Shown here piece by piece: positions 10,911 to 16,841 of a stretch of DNA of 18,011 nt. The notes below the pieces were generated by a model, which worked only from the letters and a program-made list of their open reading frames with translations, was not told where the DNA came from and did not search any database. The position numbers and the translations under genes are program-made. Location of the stretch: positions 1 to 18,011 of the forward strand of contig SYCM01000105.1 of NCBI GenBank assembly GCA_005786915.1, in the 5' to 3' direction. This stretch comes from Bacteroidota bacterium (GTDB lineage: Bacteria > Bacteroidota > Bacteroidia > Flavobacteriales > Schleiferiaceae). How positions within the stretch are numbered: position 1 is the first letter of the stretch; each line of letters opens with the position of its first letter.

Positions 10911-12002
10911 CTATACGTTAAAGCGGAAGTGCAGGACGTCCCCGTCCTTCACCAGGTACTCGCGGCCCTCCACCCGAAGGCGACCGGCTTCGCGGCAGGC
11001 GGCCTCTGAACGGTCCTTCACGTCGTCATCGTAGCTGATGACTTCGGCGCGGATGACTCCCTTCTCAAAGTCGCTGTGGATGACCCCTGCGGCTTGCGGA
11101 GCCGATGCTCCGCGCGGAATCGTCCAGGCCCGAACTTCTTTTACGCCGGCGGTGAAGTAGGTGTGCAGCTGGAGCAGGTTGTAGGCCTCGCGAATGAGGC
11201 GGTTTACGCCGGGCTCCTCGAGTTCGAGGTCGTCGAGGAACATGCGGCGCTCCTCGTAGGTTTCGAGTTCGGCGATGTCGGCCTCGATGGCAGCAGCCAG
11301 ATGCAGCACCCCGGCTCCCTCTTCGGCGGCCATGGCGCGCACCTTTTCGACCCAGGCGTTGCCGGTTTTGGCGGACGTCTCTTCAACGTTGCACACGTAC
11401 ATCACGGGCTTGTCGGTGAGCAGTTGGTAATCGGCAATCCAGGCCGCTTCCTCATCGGTGCGGTCGAATCCGCGCACCGACTTGCCCTGCTCGACGTGCT
11501 TCTTGAGGCGCTCGCCCATTTCTACCTCGCGCACGGCCTCGCGGGCTCCGCCCTTGGCCGCTTTGCGCGAACGCTCTAAACGCTTGTCAATCGTTTCCAA
11601 GTCCTTGAGCTGAAGCTCAAAATCAATCGTTTCCTTGTCGCGAAGCGGAGTCACGCTCCCGTCGACGTGGGTGATGTTGTCGTTTTCGAAGCAGCGCAGC
11701 ACGTGCAGAATGGCGTTGCATTCGCGTATGTTGCCCAAAAACTGGTTTCCGAGGCCCTCGCCCTTGCTGGCGCCCTTCACCAAGCCGGCGATGTCGACAA
11801 TCTCCACCGTGGCGGGAACAACGCGTTCAGGGGTCACGATCTCGGCCAGGGCGTCGATGCGCGGATCGGGAACGTTGACCGTTCCCACGTTGGGCTCAAT
11901 AGTGCAAAACGGAAAGTTGGCCGCATGGGCCTTCGCGTTGCTCAAGCAGTTAAACAACGTCGACTTTCCGACGTTGGGGAGGCCTACGATTCCAACCTTC
12001 AT
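10911..12002 (-). CDS. ychF: Redox-regulated ATPase YchF (Obg-related P-loop protein)
   Basis: A 363-residue cytosolic Obg-family P-loop protein that prefers ATP, binds ribosomes and is linked to oxidative-stress and translation control in other bacteria. Visible motifs are the P-loop GLPNVGKST (7-15), the switch I area PFCTIEPNVG (31-40), DIAGLVKGASKGEGLGNQFL with the DxxG motif at 70-73, and NVEE at 205-208 in place of the NKxD guanine-specificity motif, the YchF hallmark. The C-terminal TGS domain (about 280-363) contains TYFTAGVKEVRAWTI and HSDFEKGVIRAEVI and ends VKDGDVLHFRFNV. Length is normal. It is transcribed divergently from the transketolase operon, with a TACCTTTG promoter element about 30 bases upstream. 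Confidence 0.97.
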   Translation of the reverse strand: MKVGIVGLPNVGKSTLFNCLSNAKAHAANFPFCTIEPNVGTVNVPDPRIDALAEIVTPERVVPATVEIVDIAGLVKGASKGEGLGNQFLGNIRECNAILHVLRCFENDNITHVDGSVTPLRDKETIDFELQLKDLETIDKRLERSRKAAKGGAREAVREVEMGERLKKHVEQGKSVRGFDRTDEEAAWIADYQLLTDKPVMYVCNVEETSAKTGNAWVEKVRAMAAEEGAGVLHLAAAIEADIAELETYEERRMFLDDLELEEPGVNRLIREAYNLLQLHTYFTAGVKEVRAWTIPRGASAPQAAGVIHSDFEKGVIRAEVISYDDDVKDRSEAACREAGRLRVEGREYLVKDGDVLHFRFNV

Positions 12003-12032
12003 AACTCGTTAATTACTTCTGTTTTCGGGCCG

Positions 12033-12040
12033 CAAAGGTA
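12033..12040 (-). promoter_or_regulatory. Bacteroidota -7 promoter element (TACCTTTG) for ychF
   Basis: On the coding strand the sequence is TACCTTTG, a full match to the Bacteroidota sigma-ABfr -7 consensus TAnnTTTG. It lies 30 bases before the ychF ATG and would give a leader of about 25 bases. No convincing TTTG -33 element was found at the usual spacing. Confidence 0.6.
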
Positions 12041-12055
12041 GCCGAAGTATGGCCG

Positions 12056-12063
12056 TACTTTTG
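12056..12063 (+). promoter_or_regulatory. Bacteroidota -7 promoter element (TACTTTTG) for the transketolase operon
   Basis: TACTTTTG matches TAnnTTTG fully and ends 17 bases before the ATG at 12081, predicting a very short leader of about 10 bases. It lies 15 bases from the divergent ychF element, so the two polymerases would compete for the same 78-base gap. No clear -33 TTTG is visible. Confidence 0.6.
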
Positions 12064-12080
12064 CGGTAAATCCGCTACTG

Positions 12081-12920
12081 ATGGCCTCAATCTACGACTA
12101 CCCCTCGCAAATTCGCCGCGACATCTTGCGCATGGTGCACCAACCGCAATCGGGCCACCCCGGCGGATCCATGGGCTGCACCGAGTTTTTCACCGCACTG
12201 TACTTCGACGTACTCCGCCACAATCCGTCGGCCTTCAGCATGGACGGCCGCGGCGAGGACCTGTTCTTTTTGAGCAACGGCCACATTTCGCCCGTCCTCT
12301 ACAGCACTTTGGCCCGCTCGGGCTACTTTCCCGTGGCGGAACTTTCGACCTTTCGCTTGATTAATACCCGCCTTCAGGGCCACCCAACTACCCACGACGG
12401 ACTTCCCGGCGTGCGCATCGCGAGCGGATCCCTTGGCCAAGGCCTAAGTGTGGCCGTGGGCGCCGCCCAAGCCAAGAAGCTCAACGGCGATAAGCACCTA
12501 GTCTACACGCTGCACGGCGACGGAGAGCTGCAGGAAGGCCAGATTTGGGAGGCCGCCATGTATGCTGGCGCCAAAAAAGTGGACAACCTCATCGCGACGG
12601 TCGATGCCAACGGCCAGCAGATTGACGGCAGCACCGACGAAGTGCTTCCGATGGGCGACCTGGGCGCCAAATTTGCCGCCTTCGGCTGGGACGTCCTGCA
12701 CCTAGAGCACGGCAACGACCTCGACGCCGTGCGCGCCGCCCTGCGCGAAGCGGGAACCCACACCGGCAAGGGCAAACCCGTGGTGATCATCATGAAAACC
12801 GCCATGGGCCACGGGGTGGACTTCATGGCCGGTACCCACAAGTGGCACGGCGTGGCCCCCAACGACGACGAACTGGCCCGCGCGCTGGCGCAGTGCCCCG
12901 AAACGCTCGGCGACTACTAA
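12081..12920 (+). CDS. Transketolase, N-terminal (thiamine diphosphate binding) subunit
   Basis: A 279-residue subunit carrying the diphosphate-binding domain of transketolase, which moves two-carbon units between sugar phosphates in the non-oxidative pentose phosphate pathway. Motifs are SGHPGGSMG (24-32), LSNGHISP with His68, and the ThDP motif GDGELQEGQIWEAAM starting at Gly146 with Asn177 in VDANGQQIDG for Mg/diphosphate binding. KTAMGHGVDFM is near the end. It lacks the pyrimidine-binding and C-terminal domains, which are encoded at 14335-15285. Split transketolases are common in Bacteroidota and archaea. Here the two halves are separated by a vWA gene. ATG 12081 follows a -7 element closely. 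Confidence 0.95.
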   Translation: MASIYDYPSQIRRDILRMVHQPQSGHPGGSMGCTEFFTALYFDVLRHNPSAFSMDGRGEDLFFLSNGHISPVLYSTLARSGYFPVAELSTFRLINTRLQGHPTTHDGLPGVRIASGSLGQGLSVAVGAAQAKKLNGDKHLVYTLHGDGELQEGQIWEAAMYAGAKKVDNLIATVDANGQQIDGSTDEVLPMGDLGAKFAAFGWDVLHLEHGNDLDAVRAALREAGTHTGKGKPVVIIMKTAMGHGVDFMAGTHKWHGVAPNDDELARALAQCPETLGDY

Positions 12921-12929
12921 ATCAATCCC

Positions 12930-14324
12930 ATGCTGCGCCGCGGACTGCTCGCACTCCTCCTGTTCGCCGGATCCTTCGGGGCCTGGGCGCAGGGCGTGCT
13001 GCCTCCGCCCGAACCCAAGCCCGAGCCGCTGACGCGCATCTTGTTTGTGTTTGACGCTTCGAATTCCATGTACGGACGCTGGCAGACCGGCACCCGCATG
13101 GAAGTTGCCCAGCGACTCATGCGCGAGCTGCTCGACAGCCTAGGCCGCATCGAAAAGCCCCATTTTGAGTTGGCCCTTCGCGTGTACGGACACCAAAAAC
13201 CCGTTCCGCCTCAAGACTGCAACGACACCCGGCTCGAAGTGGCGTTCAGTCCGAATTCGATTCCGCGCATCCAAAAAACGCTCGCGGGGCTTCGCCCAAT
13301 GGGCACCACCCCCATCGCCCGCAGCTTGATCAAGGCGGGCAGTGATTTTCCGGAATGCGCGGACTGCCGCAACATCATCATCCTCATCACCGACGGTGTC
13401 GAAGCCTGCGACGAAGATCCCTGCGCGGCCTCGCGCATCCTGCAGCAGCGCGGGGTCATCCTTAAACCATTTGTAATCGGCATTGGCCTCGAGACCAACC
13501 TCGCTAAGAACTTCAGCTGCGTCGGAACCTACTACGACGCGGGCGACGAGCAAACCTTCAGCAAGGCGCTCAACGTCATCATGACCCAAGCCCTCGACAA
13601 CACGAGCGCCCAAATCAACCTTTTGGACCACCGCGGAGTGCCGGCAGAAACCAACCTCCCCGTGGTGCTGCACAACGTCACCAGCGGCCAGACCGAAGAG
13701 GCCATCGTGCACACCATGAACTACGCGGGATTGCCCGACACGCTGGACCTAGATCCCTTGGTGACCTACCGCGGAACGGTGTACACCCTTCCGCCGGTTG
13801 AAATCCCCGCGAGCGAAGTGCATGCGGGCAAGCACAACCACCTGGGAACGTTGGCGGCACAGGGCAGTCTTCGGCTGAACATGCTCAACATGCCCAACCG
13901 CCAGTCCATGCCGCTCGCCGTGGTCCGCAAACCGGGTTCCACCGAAATCGTGCACGTGCAGCCCTTGGGCACCGAGCAGCGCTACTTGGTCGGCACCTAC
14001 GAGCTCGACCTCCTTACCCTGCCCCGCTACCGCCAAACCTTGGTAGTCGAGGGCGGAAAAACTACCGAATTGAGCATTCCCGCACCAGGGAACGCAAGTC
14101 TCACCCTCAAAATTGCCAGCATCGGTGCCATCTTCTTGCGCGAGAACGAAGAATGGACCTACGTGGTTCCGCTCGACGACGCGCAGACCCGGCAGTCGTT
14201 TGCGCTTCAGCCGGGAACCTACACGGTGCTGTACCGCCCCAAGTCGGCTCAACAGACCGCCTACAGCAAAAGCACCACGTTCACCGTAACGTCGGGCGCC
14301 ACGGCCATCGTTAACCTTCAGTAA
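12930..14324 (+). CDS. Secreted vWA-domain protein with C-terminal beta-sandwich modules
   Basis: A 464-residue exported protein with a signal peptide (residues 1-20, ending AWA|Q) and then a proline-rich linker (PPPEPKPEP). The vWA domain (about 35-220) has a complete metal-binding MIDAS: DASNS (Asp42, Ser44, Ser46), GTTPIARSL (Thr126 or Thr127) and ITDGVE (Asp155). Paired cysteines (C97, C143/C146, C160/C165) suggest disulfides outside the cytoplasm. The C-terminal half (about 225-464) looks like three beta-sandwich, carboxypeptidase-regulatory-like units; the last two end similarly (YLVGTYELDLL...TLVVEGGKTTELSI and FALQPGTYTVLY...FTVTSGATAIVNL). No T9SS tail or transmembrane anchor is visible. 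It sits 9 bases after the N-terminal transketolase subunit and 10 before the C-terminal one, so it is almost certainly co-transcribed with them. Role unknown; adhesion or metal-dependent protein binding is only a guess. Confidence 0.9.
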   Translation: MLRRGLLALLLFAGSFGAWAQGVLPPPEPKPEPLTRILFVFDASNSMYGRWQTGTRMEVAQRLMRELLDSLGRIEKPHFELALRVYGHQKPVPPQDCNDTRLEVAFSPNSIPRIQKTLAGLRPMGTTPIARSLIKAGSDFPECADCRNIIILITDGVEACDEDPCAASRILQQRGVILKPFVIGIGLETNLAKNFSCVGTYYDAGDEQTFSKALNVIMTQALDNTSAQINLLDHRGVPAETNLPVVLHNVTSGQTEEAIVHTMNYAGLPDTLDLDPLVTYRGTVYTLPPVEIPASEVHAGKHNHLGTLAAQGSLRLNMLNMPNRQSMPLAVVRKPGSTEIVHVQPLGTEQRYLVGTYELDLLTLPRYRQTLVVEGGKTTELSIPAPGNASLTLKIASIGAIFLRENEEWTYVVPLDDAQTRQSFALQPGTYTVLYRPKSAQQTAYSKSTTFTVTSGATAIVNLQ

Positions 14325-14334
14325 ATTGACCCTC

Positions 14335-15285
14335 ATGCACCCCTACACGAACCAAGGAAGCCAAGACACCCGCAGCGGATTCGGAGCCGGCTTGCTCGAA
14401 CTCGGACGCCGCAACCCTAGCGTCGTCGCGCTTTGCGCCGACCTTACGGGCTCGCTCAAAATGGACGCCTTTGCCAAGGAGTTTCCCGACCGCTTCTTTC
14501 AAACGGGCATCGCCGAGGCGCACATGATGGGCATGGCCGCGGGGCTCACAATCGGCGGATGGATTCCGTTCACCGGAACCTTCGCTAACTTCTCTACGGG
14601 CCGCGTTTACGATCAAATCCGCCAAAGCATTGCGTACTCTGACAAAAATGTGAAAATCTGCGCCTCGCACGCGGGCCTCACGCTCGGCGAAGACGGGGCC
14701 ACGCACCAAATCCTCGAAGACATCGGGTTGATGAAAATGCTTCCGGGCATGACGGTCATCGTTCCGGCTGACTACAATCAGACCAAGGCCGCCACCATCG
14801 CCTTGGCCGACCACCACGGCCCTGCCTACCTGCGCTTTGGCCGCCCCAAGGTGGCCAACTTTACCCCCGCCGACAAGCCCTTCATCATCGGCAAGGCCGA
14901 CGTCCTAGTGGAGGGCAGCGACCTCACGATTGCCGCCACCGGCCACCTCGTTTGGGAGGCCCTCGAGGCCAGCAACGCGCTTGCCGCCCAGGGCATTTCG
15001 GCCGAAGTAATCAACTTCGCCACCATCAAGCCGTTTGACACGGAGGCCCTCCTGAGGTCCGTGCACAAGACGGGGCGCGTCGTAACGGCCGAAGAGCACC
15101 AACGCCACGGCGGCCTCGGCGACCTCGTCGCCCAGACCCTGGGAATGCACCGCCCCGCCCCCGTCGAGATGGTCGCCGTCAACGATTCGTTTGGCGAATC
15201 GGGCACCCCAGCCCAGCTCATGGACAAGTACGGCCTCAACGCCACCGCCATTGTCGAGGCAGCGCTGAAGGTTCGAAATCGGTAA
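14335..15285 (+). CDS. Transketolase, C-terminal subunit (pyrimidine-binding and C-terminal domains)
   Basis: A 316-residue partner of the subunit at 12081-12920. It begins with the pyrimidine-binding domain: TRSGFGAGLLELGRRNP, then ALCADLTGSLKMDAF and QTGIAEAHMMGMAAGL with Glu61 as the ThDP N1'-activating glutamate. FTGTFANFSTGRVYDQIRQ and SHAGLTLGEDGATHQ follow. The transketolase C-terminal domain occupies about 190-316 (ADVLVEGSDLTIAATGHLV, AEVINFATIKPFD, TAEEHQRHGGLGD, DSFGESGTPAQLM). ATG 14335 is preferred over an upstream TTG at 14326. The pair would form an alpha2beta2-type enzyme. 1-deoxyxylulose-5-phosphate synthase and pyruvate dehydrogenase E1 share this layout, but the motif wording fits split transketolase. 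Confidence 0.95.
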   Translation: MHPYTNQGSQDTRSGFGAGLLELGRRNPSVVALCADLTGSLKMDAFAKEFPDRFFQTGIAEAHMMGMAAGLTIGGWIPFTGTFANFSTGRVYDQIRQSIAYSDKNVKICASHAGLTLGEDGATHQILEDIGLMKMLPGMTVIVPADYNQTKAATIALADHHGPAYLRFGRPKVANFTPADKPFIIGKADVLVEGSDLTIAATGHLVWEALEASNALAAQGISAEVINFATIKPFDTEALLRSVHKTGRVVTAEEHQRHGGLGDLVAQTLGMHRPAPVEMVAVNDSFGESGTPAQLMDKYGLNATAIVEAALKVRNR

Positions 15286-15294
15286 TTTCTGGTA

Positions 15295-15318
15295 ACTAGC
15301 TACTAGCCAACGACTAGT
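15295..15318 (+). repeat. Three ACTAG repeats upstream of the ECF sigma gene
   Basis: Within the 75-base gap before the sigma gene, ACTAGCT (15295), ACTAGCC (15302) and ACTAGTG (15313) occur in one orientation, and a fourth CTAG abuts the start codon (15357-15360). The first two copies are a perfect tandem except for the last base. CTAG is usually rare in bacterial DNA. They could be operator sites or a remnant of a dispersed intergenic repeat; the sequence alone does not decide. Confidence 0.5.
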
Positions 15319-15347
15319 GGACTCATTAAACCAACCGAGCTTTTCTG

Positions 15348-15355
15348 CATCTTAG
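15348..15355 (+). promoter_or_regulatory. Possible -7 element (CATCTTAG) before the ECF sigma gene
   Basis: CATCTTAG resembles TAnnTTTG with two mismatches and ends 5 bases before the sigma gene ATG. A similar TACCTTAG stands at the same distance before the aminotransferase at 16842. If used, transcription would start at or next to the ATG, giving a leaderless message. The evidence is the shared wording and position only. Confidence 0.3.
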
Positions 15356-15360
15356 CCTAG

Positions 15361-15876
15361 ATGCAGCCCGACCCCCTTCGCGACCTCACCGAACTGGTGC
15401 AGCGCCACACGGCCCAATGGTACCGCGTGGCCTTGCGCATCGTCCTGGACCACGGCACCGCGCAAGACGTCGTGCAGGACGCCTGCGTCAAAATGTGGTC
15501 GCACTGGACGAGCTTTCGGGGCGAAGCCCAGCGCAGCACCTGGGCGCACCGCATTGTGGTGAATGAAGCCTTGAGCGCCCGCAGGCGTTCCGCAGTCCGC
15601 TCCACGGTCGACCCTGAGGTGCTCGAGGGAATTCCCGAAAGTCCCTACTTCGAGGCCGACGCCGCCTTGAAGGCCCTTTATGCGGCGGTGGCCCAGCTCC
15701 CCGAGCAGCAGCGGCTCGTGTTCCAGTTCCGATACTTTGACGAGTTGCCCTACGCCGAAATAGCGCAGATCTTGGGCACGAGCGAGGGCGGACTCAAGGC
15801 GAACTACCACCACGCGGTGGCGAAAATTAAAAAAACCATGGTCGGATTAAACTTTGACCTCATCGCGGAATCTTAA
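15361..15876 (+). CDS. ECF-type RNA polymerase sigma factor
   Basis: A 171-residue sigma factor of the extracytoplasmic function group. Region 2 (about 8-78) includes AQDVVQDACVKMWSHWTSFRG and STWAHRIVVNEALSARRR, the core-binding and -10-recognition part. After an acidic linker, region 4 (about 105-160) has LPEQQRLVFQFRYFDELPYAEIAQILGTS and then EGGLKANYHHAVAKIKK, a helix-turn-helix for -35 recognition. There is no region 1.1 or 3. It is followed after 14 bases by a small membrane protein and then a periplasmic protein, the layout of sigma, anti-sigma and sensor. Autoregulation is likely by analogy but not shown. Confidence 0.95.
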   Translation: MQPDPLRDLTELVQRHTAQWYRVALRIVLDHGTAQDVVQDACVKMWSHWTSFRGEAQRSTWAHRIVVNEALSARRRSAVRSTVDPEVLEGIPESPYFEADAALKALYAAVAQLPEQQRLVFQFRYFDELPYAEIAQILGTSEGGLKANYHHAVAKIKKTMVGLNFDLIAES

Positions 15877-15890
15877 GCATAACTAAGTCC

Positions 15891-16223
15891 ATGAACCCAA
15901 ACACTGAATCCCATTCGCCACGTGACGGAATTCGCGTTCCGGCCGAGTTTGCCGCCGAACTCGCGGCGCGCGCGACCCAACGAGCAACGAGTGCTTCTCG
16001 CCGCCCGTTTCGGCTTCGCCCACTGGTCTGGACGGCGGCCGCCGCGGCGGCCGTGTTTGCCGGCATCCTGCTCACCCAGGGTCCAGCGGGCCAACCGAGC
16101 GCGGAGGTCCGCCCCGGATTGACCGTCGACGAGGCCTGGTCCGCCCTAGAACAGGGCGAAGTGACCCTCACCGACGACGAACTGATTGAACTCGCCGAAC
16201 AACACGGCATTACCCAACTCTAA
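15891..16223 (+). CDS. Small single-pass membrane protein, putative anti-sigma factor
   Basis: A 110-residue protein without an assignable database-type motif. A cytoplasmic N-terminal segment of about 45 residues (IRVPAEFAAELAARATQRA) is followed by basic residues (SRRPFRLRP), then one hydrophobic helix of about 16 residues (VWTAAAAAAVFAGILL), and an acidic C-terminal part ending TDDELIELAEQHGITQL. Short proteins of this shape regularly follow ECF sigma genes in Bacteroidota, and N-terminal sigma binding with a membrane helix fits an anti-sigma of the CnrY type. This function is inferred from position and topology only. The gene lies 14 bases after the sigma gene and 12 before the sensor-like gene, so the three form one operon. 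Confidence 0.8.
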   Translation: MNPNTESHSPRDGIRVPAEFAAELAARATQRATSASRRPFRLRPLVWTAAAAAAVFAGILLTQGPAGQPSAEVRPGLTVDEAWSALEQGEVTLTDDELIELAEQHGITQL

Positions 16224-16235
16224 TCCACTCAAACC

Positions 16236-16736
16236 ATGATCAAACACCTCGTTCTTATGCTGGCCTTGTCAGGGTCCGCCGCCACCGCCCAGACCCGTCC
16301 GCAACCGGGTCCGCGTCCCGCTCCCGCCAAAGAGCGCATAGAATCAGCCAAAATTGGGTTCATCACCCGAGAACTGAACCTCACCCCTGAAGAAGCCAAG
16401 GCTTTTTGGCCCATTTATAATGCGATGGAGGCCGACCTCAAGAAGGCCAACCGCGACCCGCTCCGAGAAGGACTGAAAACAGTGCGCGGCGAAGGCGGAA
16501 TCGACAACCTTTCCGATGCCCAGGCCCGCGAGTTACTCGCCGAGCTCGACAAGGTGGGTGCCGAGCGCGAAGCGGTCCGGCGCAAGTACCAAAAGGAGTT
16601 TCTCAAGATTCTTCCGCCGCAAAAAGTGCTCAAACTGCACGTTGCCGAACGCAAATTCCGCCAAGAAGTCATGGAACGCTTGAAGGATGCCCGCAGAGGT
16701 GATCAACCGGGTCCTCGTCCCGGCGGAAGGGAGTAA
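16236..16736 (+). CDS. Periplasmic sensor-of-ECF-sigma-like protein (CpxP/Spy/CnrX-like helical protein)
   Basis: A 166-residue exported protein with a signal peptide to about residue 18 (SGSAATA|Q), a proline-rich linker (RPQPGPRPAPA), and then an all-helical charged domain. The line KIGFITRELNLTPEEAKAFW, then PIYN, at 39-62 is the hallmark of the Bacteroidota family named 'sensor of ECF-type sigma factor' and resembles the LTxxQ-type helices of Spy/CpxP/CnrX. The C-terminus is again Pro/Gly-rich (DQPGPRPGGRE). It is the last gene of the sigma operon. By comparison with CnrYXH it may sense envelope stress, misfolded protein or metal and relieve the anti-sigma; no metal-binding His/Met cluster is visible, so the signal is unknown. 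Confidence 0.88.
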   Translation: MIKHLVLMLALSGSAATAQTRPQPGPRPAPAKERIESAKIGFITRELNLTPEEAKAFWPIYNAMEADLKKANRDPLREGLKTVRGEGGIDNLSDAQARELLAELDKVGAEREAVRRKYQKEFLKILPPQKVLKLHVAERKFRQEVMERLKDARRGDQPGPRPGGRE

Positions 16737-16745
16737 AAAAGCAAA

Positions 16746-16807
16746 TCCGGATTTATCGGAATAGTTAACTGCCCCCACCGGTGAATTCATTCGGATTTTT
16801 CCGGATT
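16746..16807. repeat. Two pairs of TC(C)GGA(A/T)T repeats between the sensor gene and the aminotransferase gene
   Basis: TCCGGATT (16746), TCGGAAT (16756), TCGGATT (16791) and TCCGGATT (16800) occur as two pairs about 45 bases apart. Within each pair the copies are 9-10 bases apart, about one helical turn. The first copy is part of a perfect 12-base palindrome, AAATCCGGATTT (16743-16754). They lie upstream of the aminotransferase and look like paired operator half-sites. They could instead be part of a transcript end for the sigma operon, but no T run follows. Confidence 0.5.
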
Positions 16808-16829
16808 CACAAAAATTTCGCCCGCCCCG

Positions 16830-16837
16830 TACCTTAG
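16830..16837 (+). promoter_or_regulatory. Probable -7 promoter element (TACCTTAG) for the aminotransferase
   Basis: TACCTTAG differs from TAnnTTTG at one defined base and ends 4 bases before the ATG at 16842, which predicts a leaderless or near-leaderless transcript. No -33 TTTG at the usual distance was seen; the TC(C)GGA(A/T)T repeat pairs occupy the region upstream. Confidence 0.4.
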
Positions 16838-16841
16838 CGGA

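Noticed and set aside
12842..13150. Small overlapping open frames around the junction of the transketolase and vWA genes
   Set aside because: Arginine- or serine-rich shadow frames in GC-rich coding DNA; both real genes are fully accounted for.
16743..16754. AAATCCGGATTT palindrome as an intrinsic terminator
   Set aside because: It would have a 4-bp A/T stem around CCGG and no T run, so it is too weak; it fits better with the repeated TC(C)GGA(A/T)T sites.
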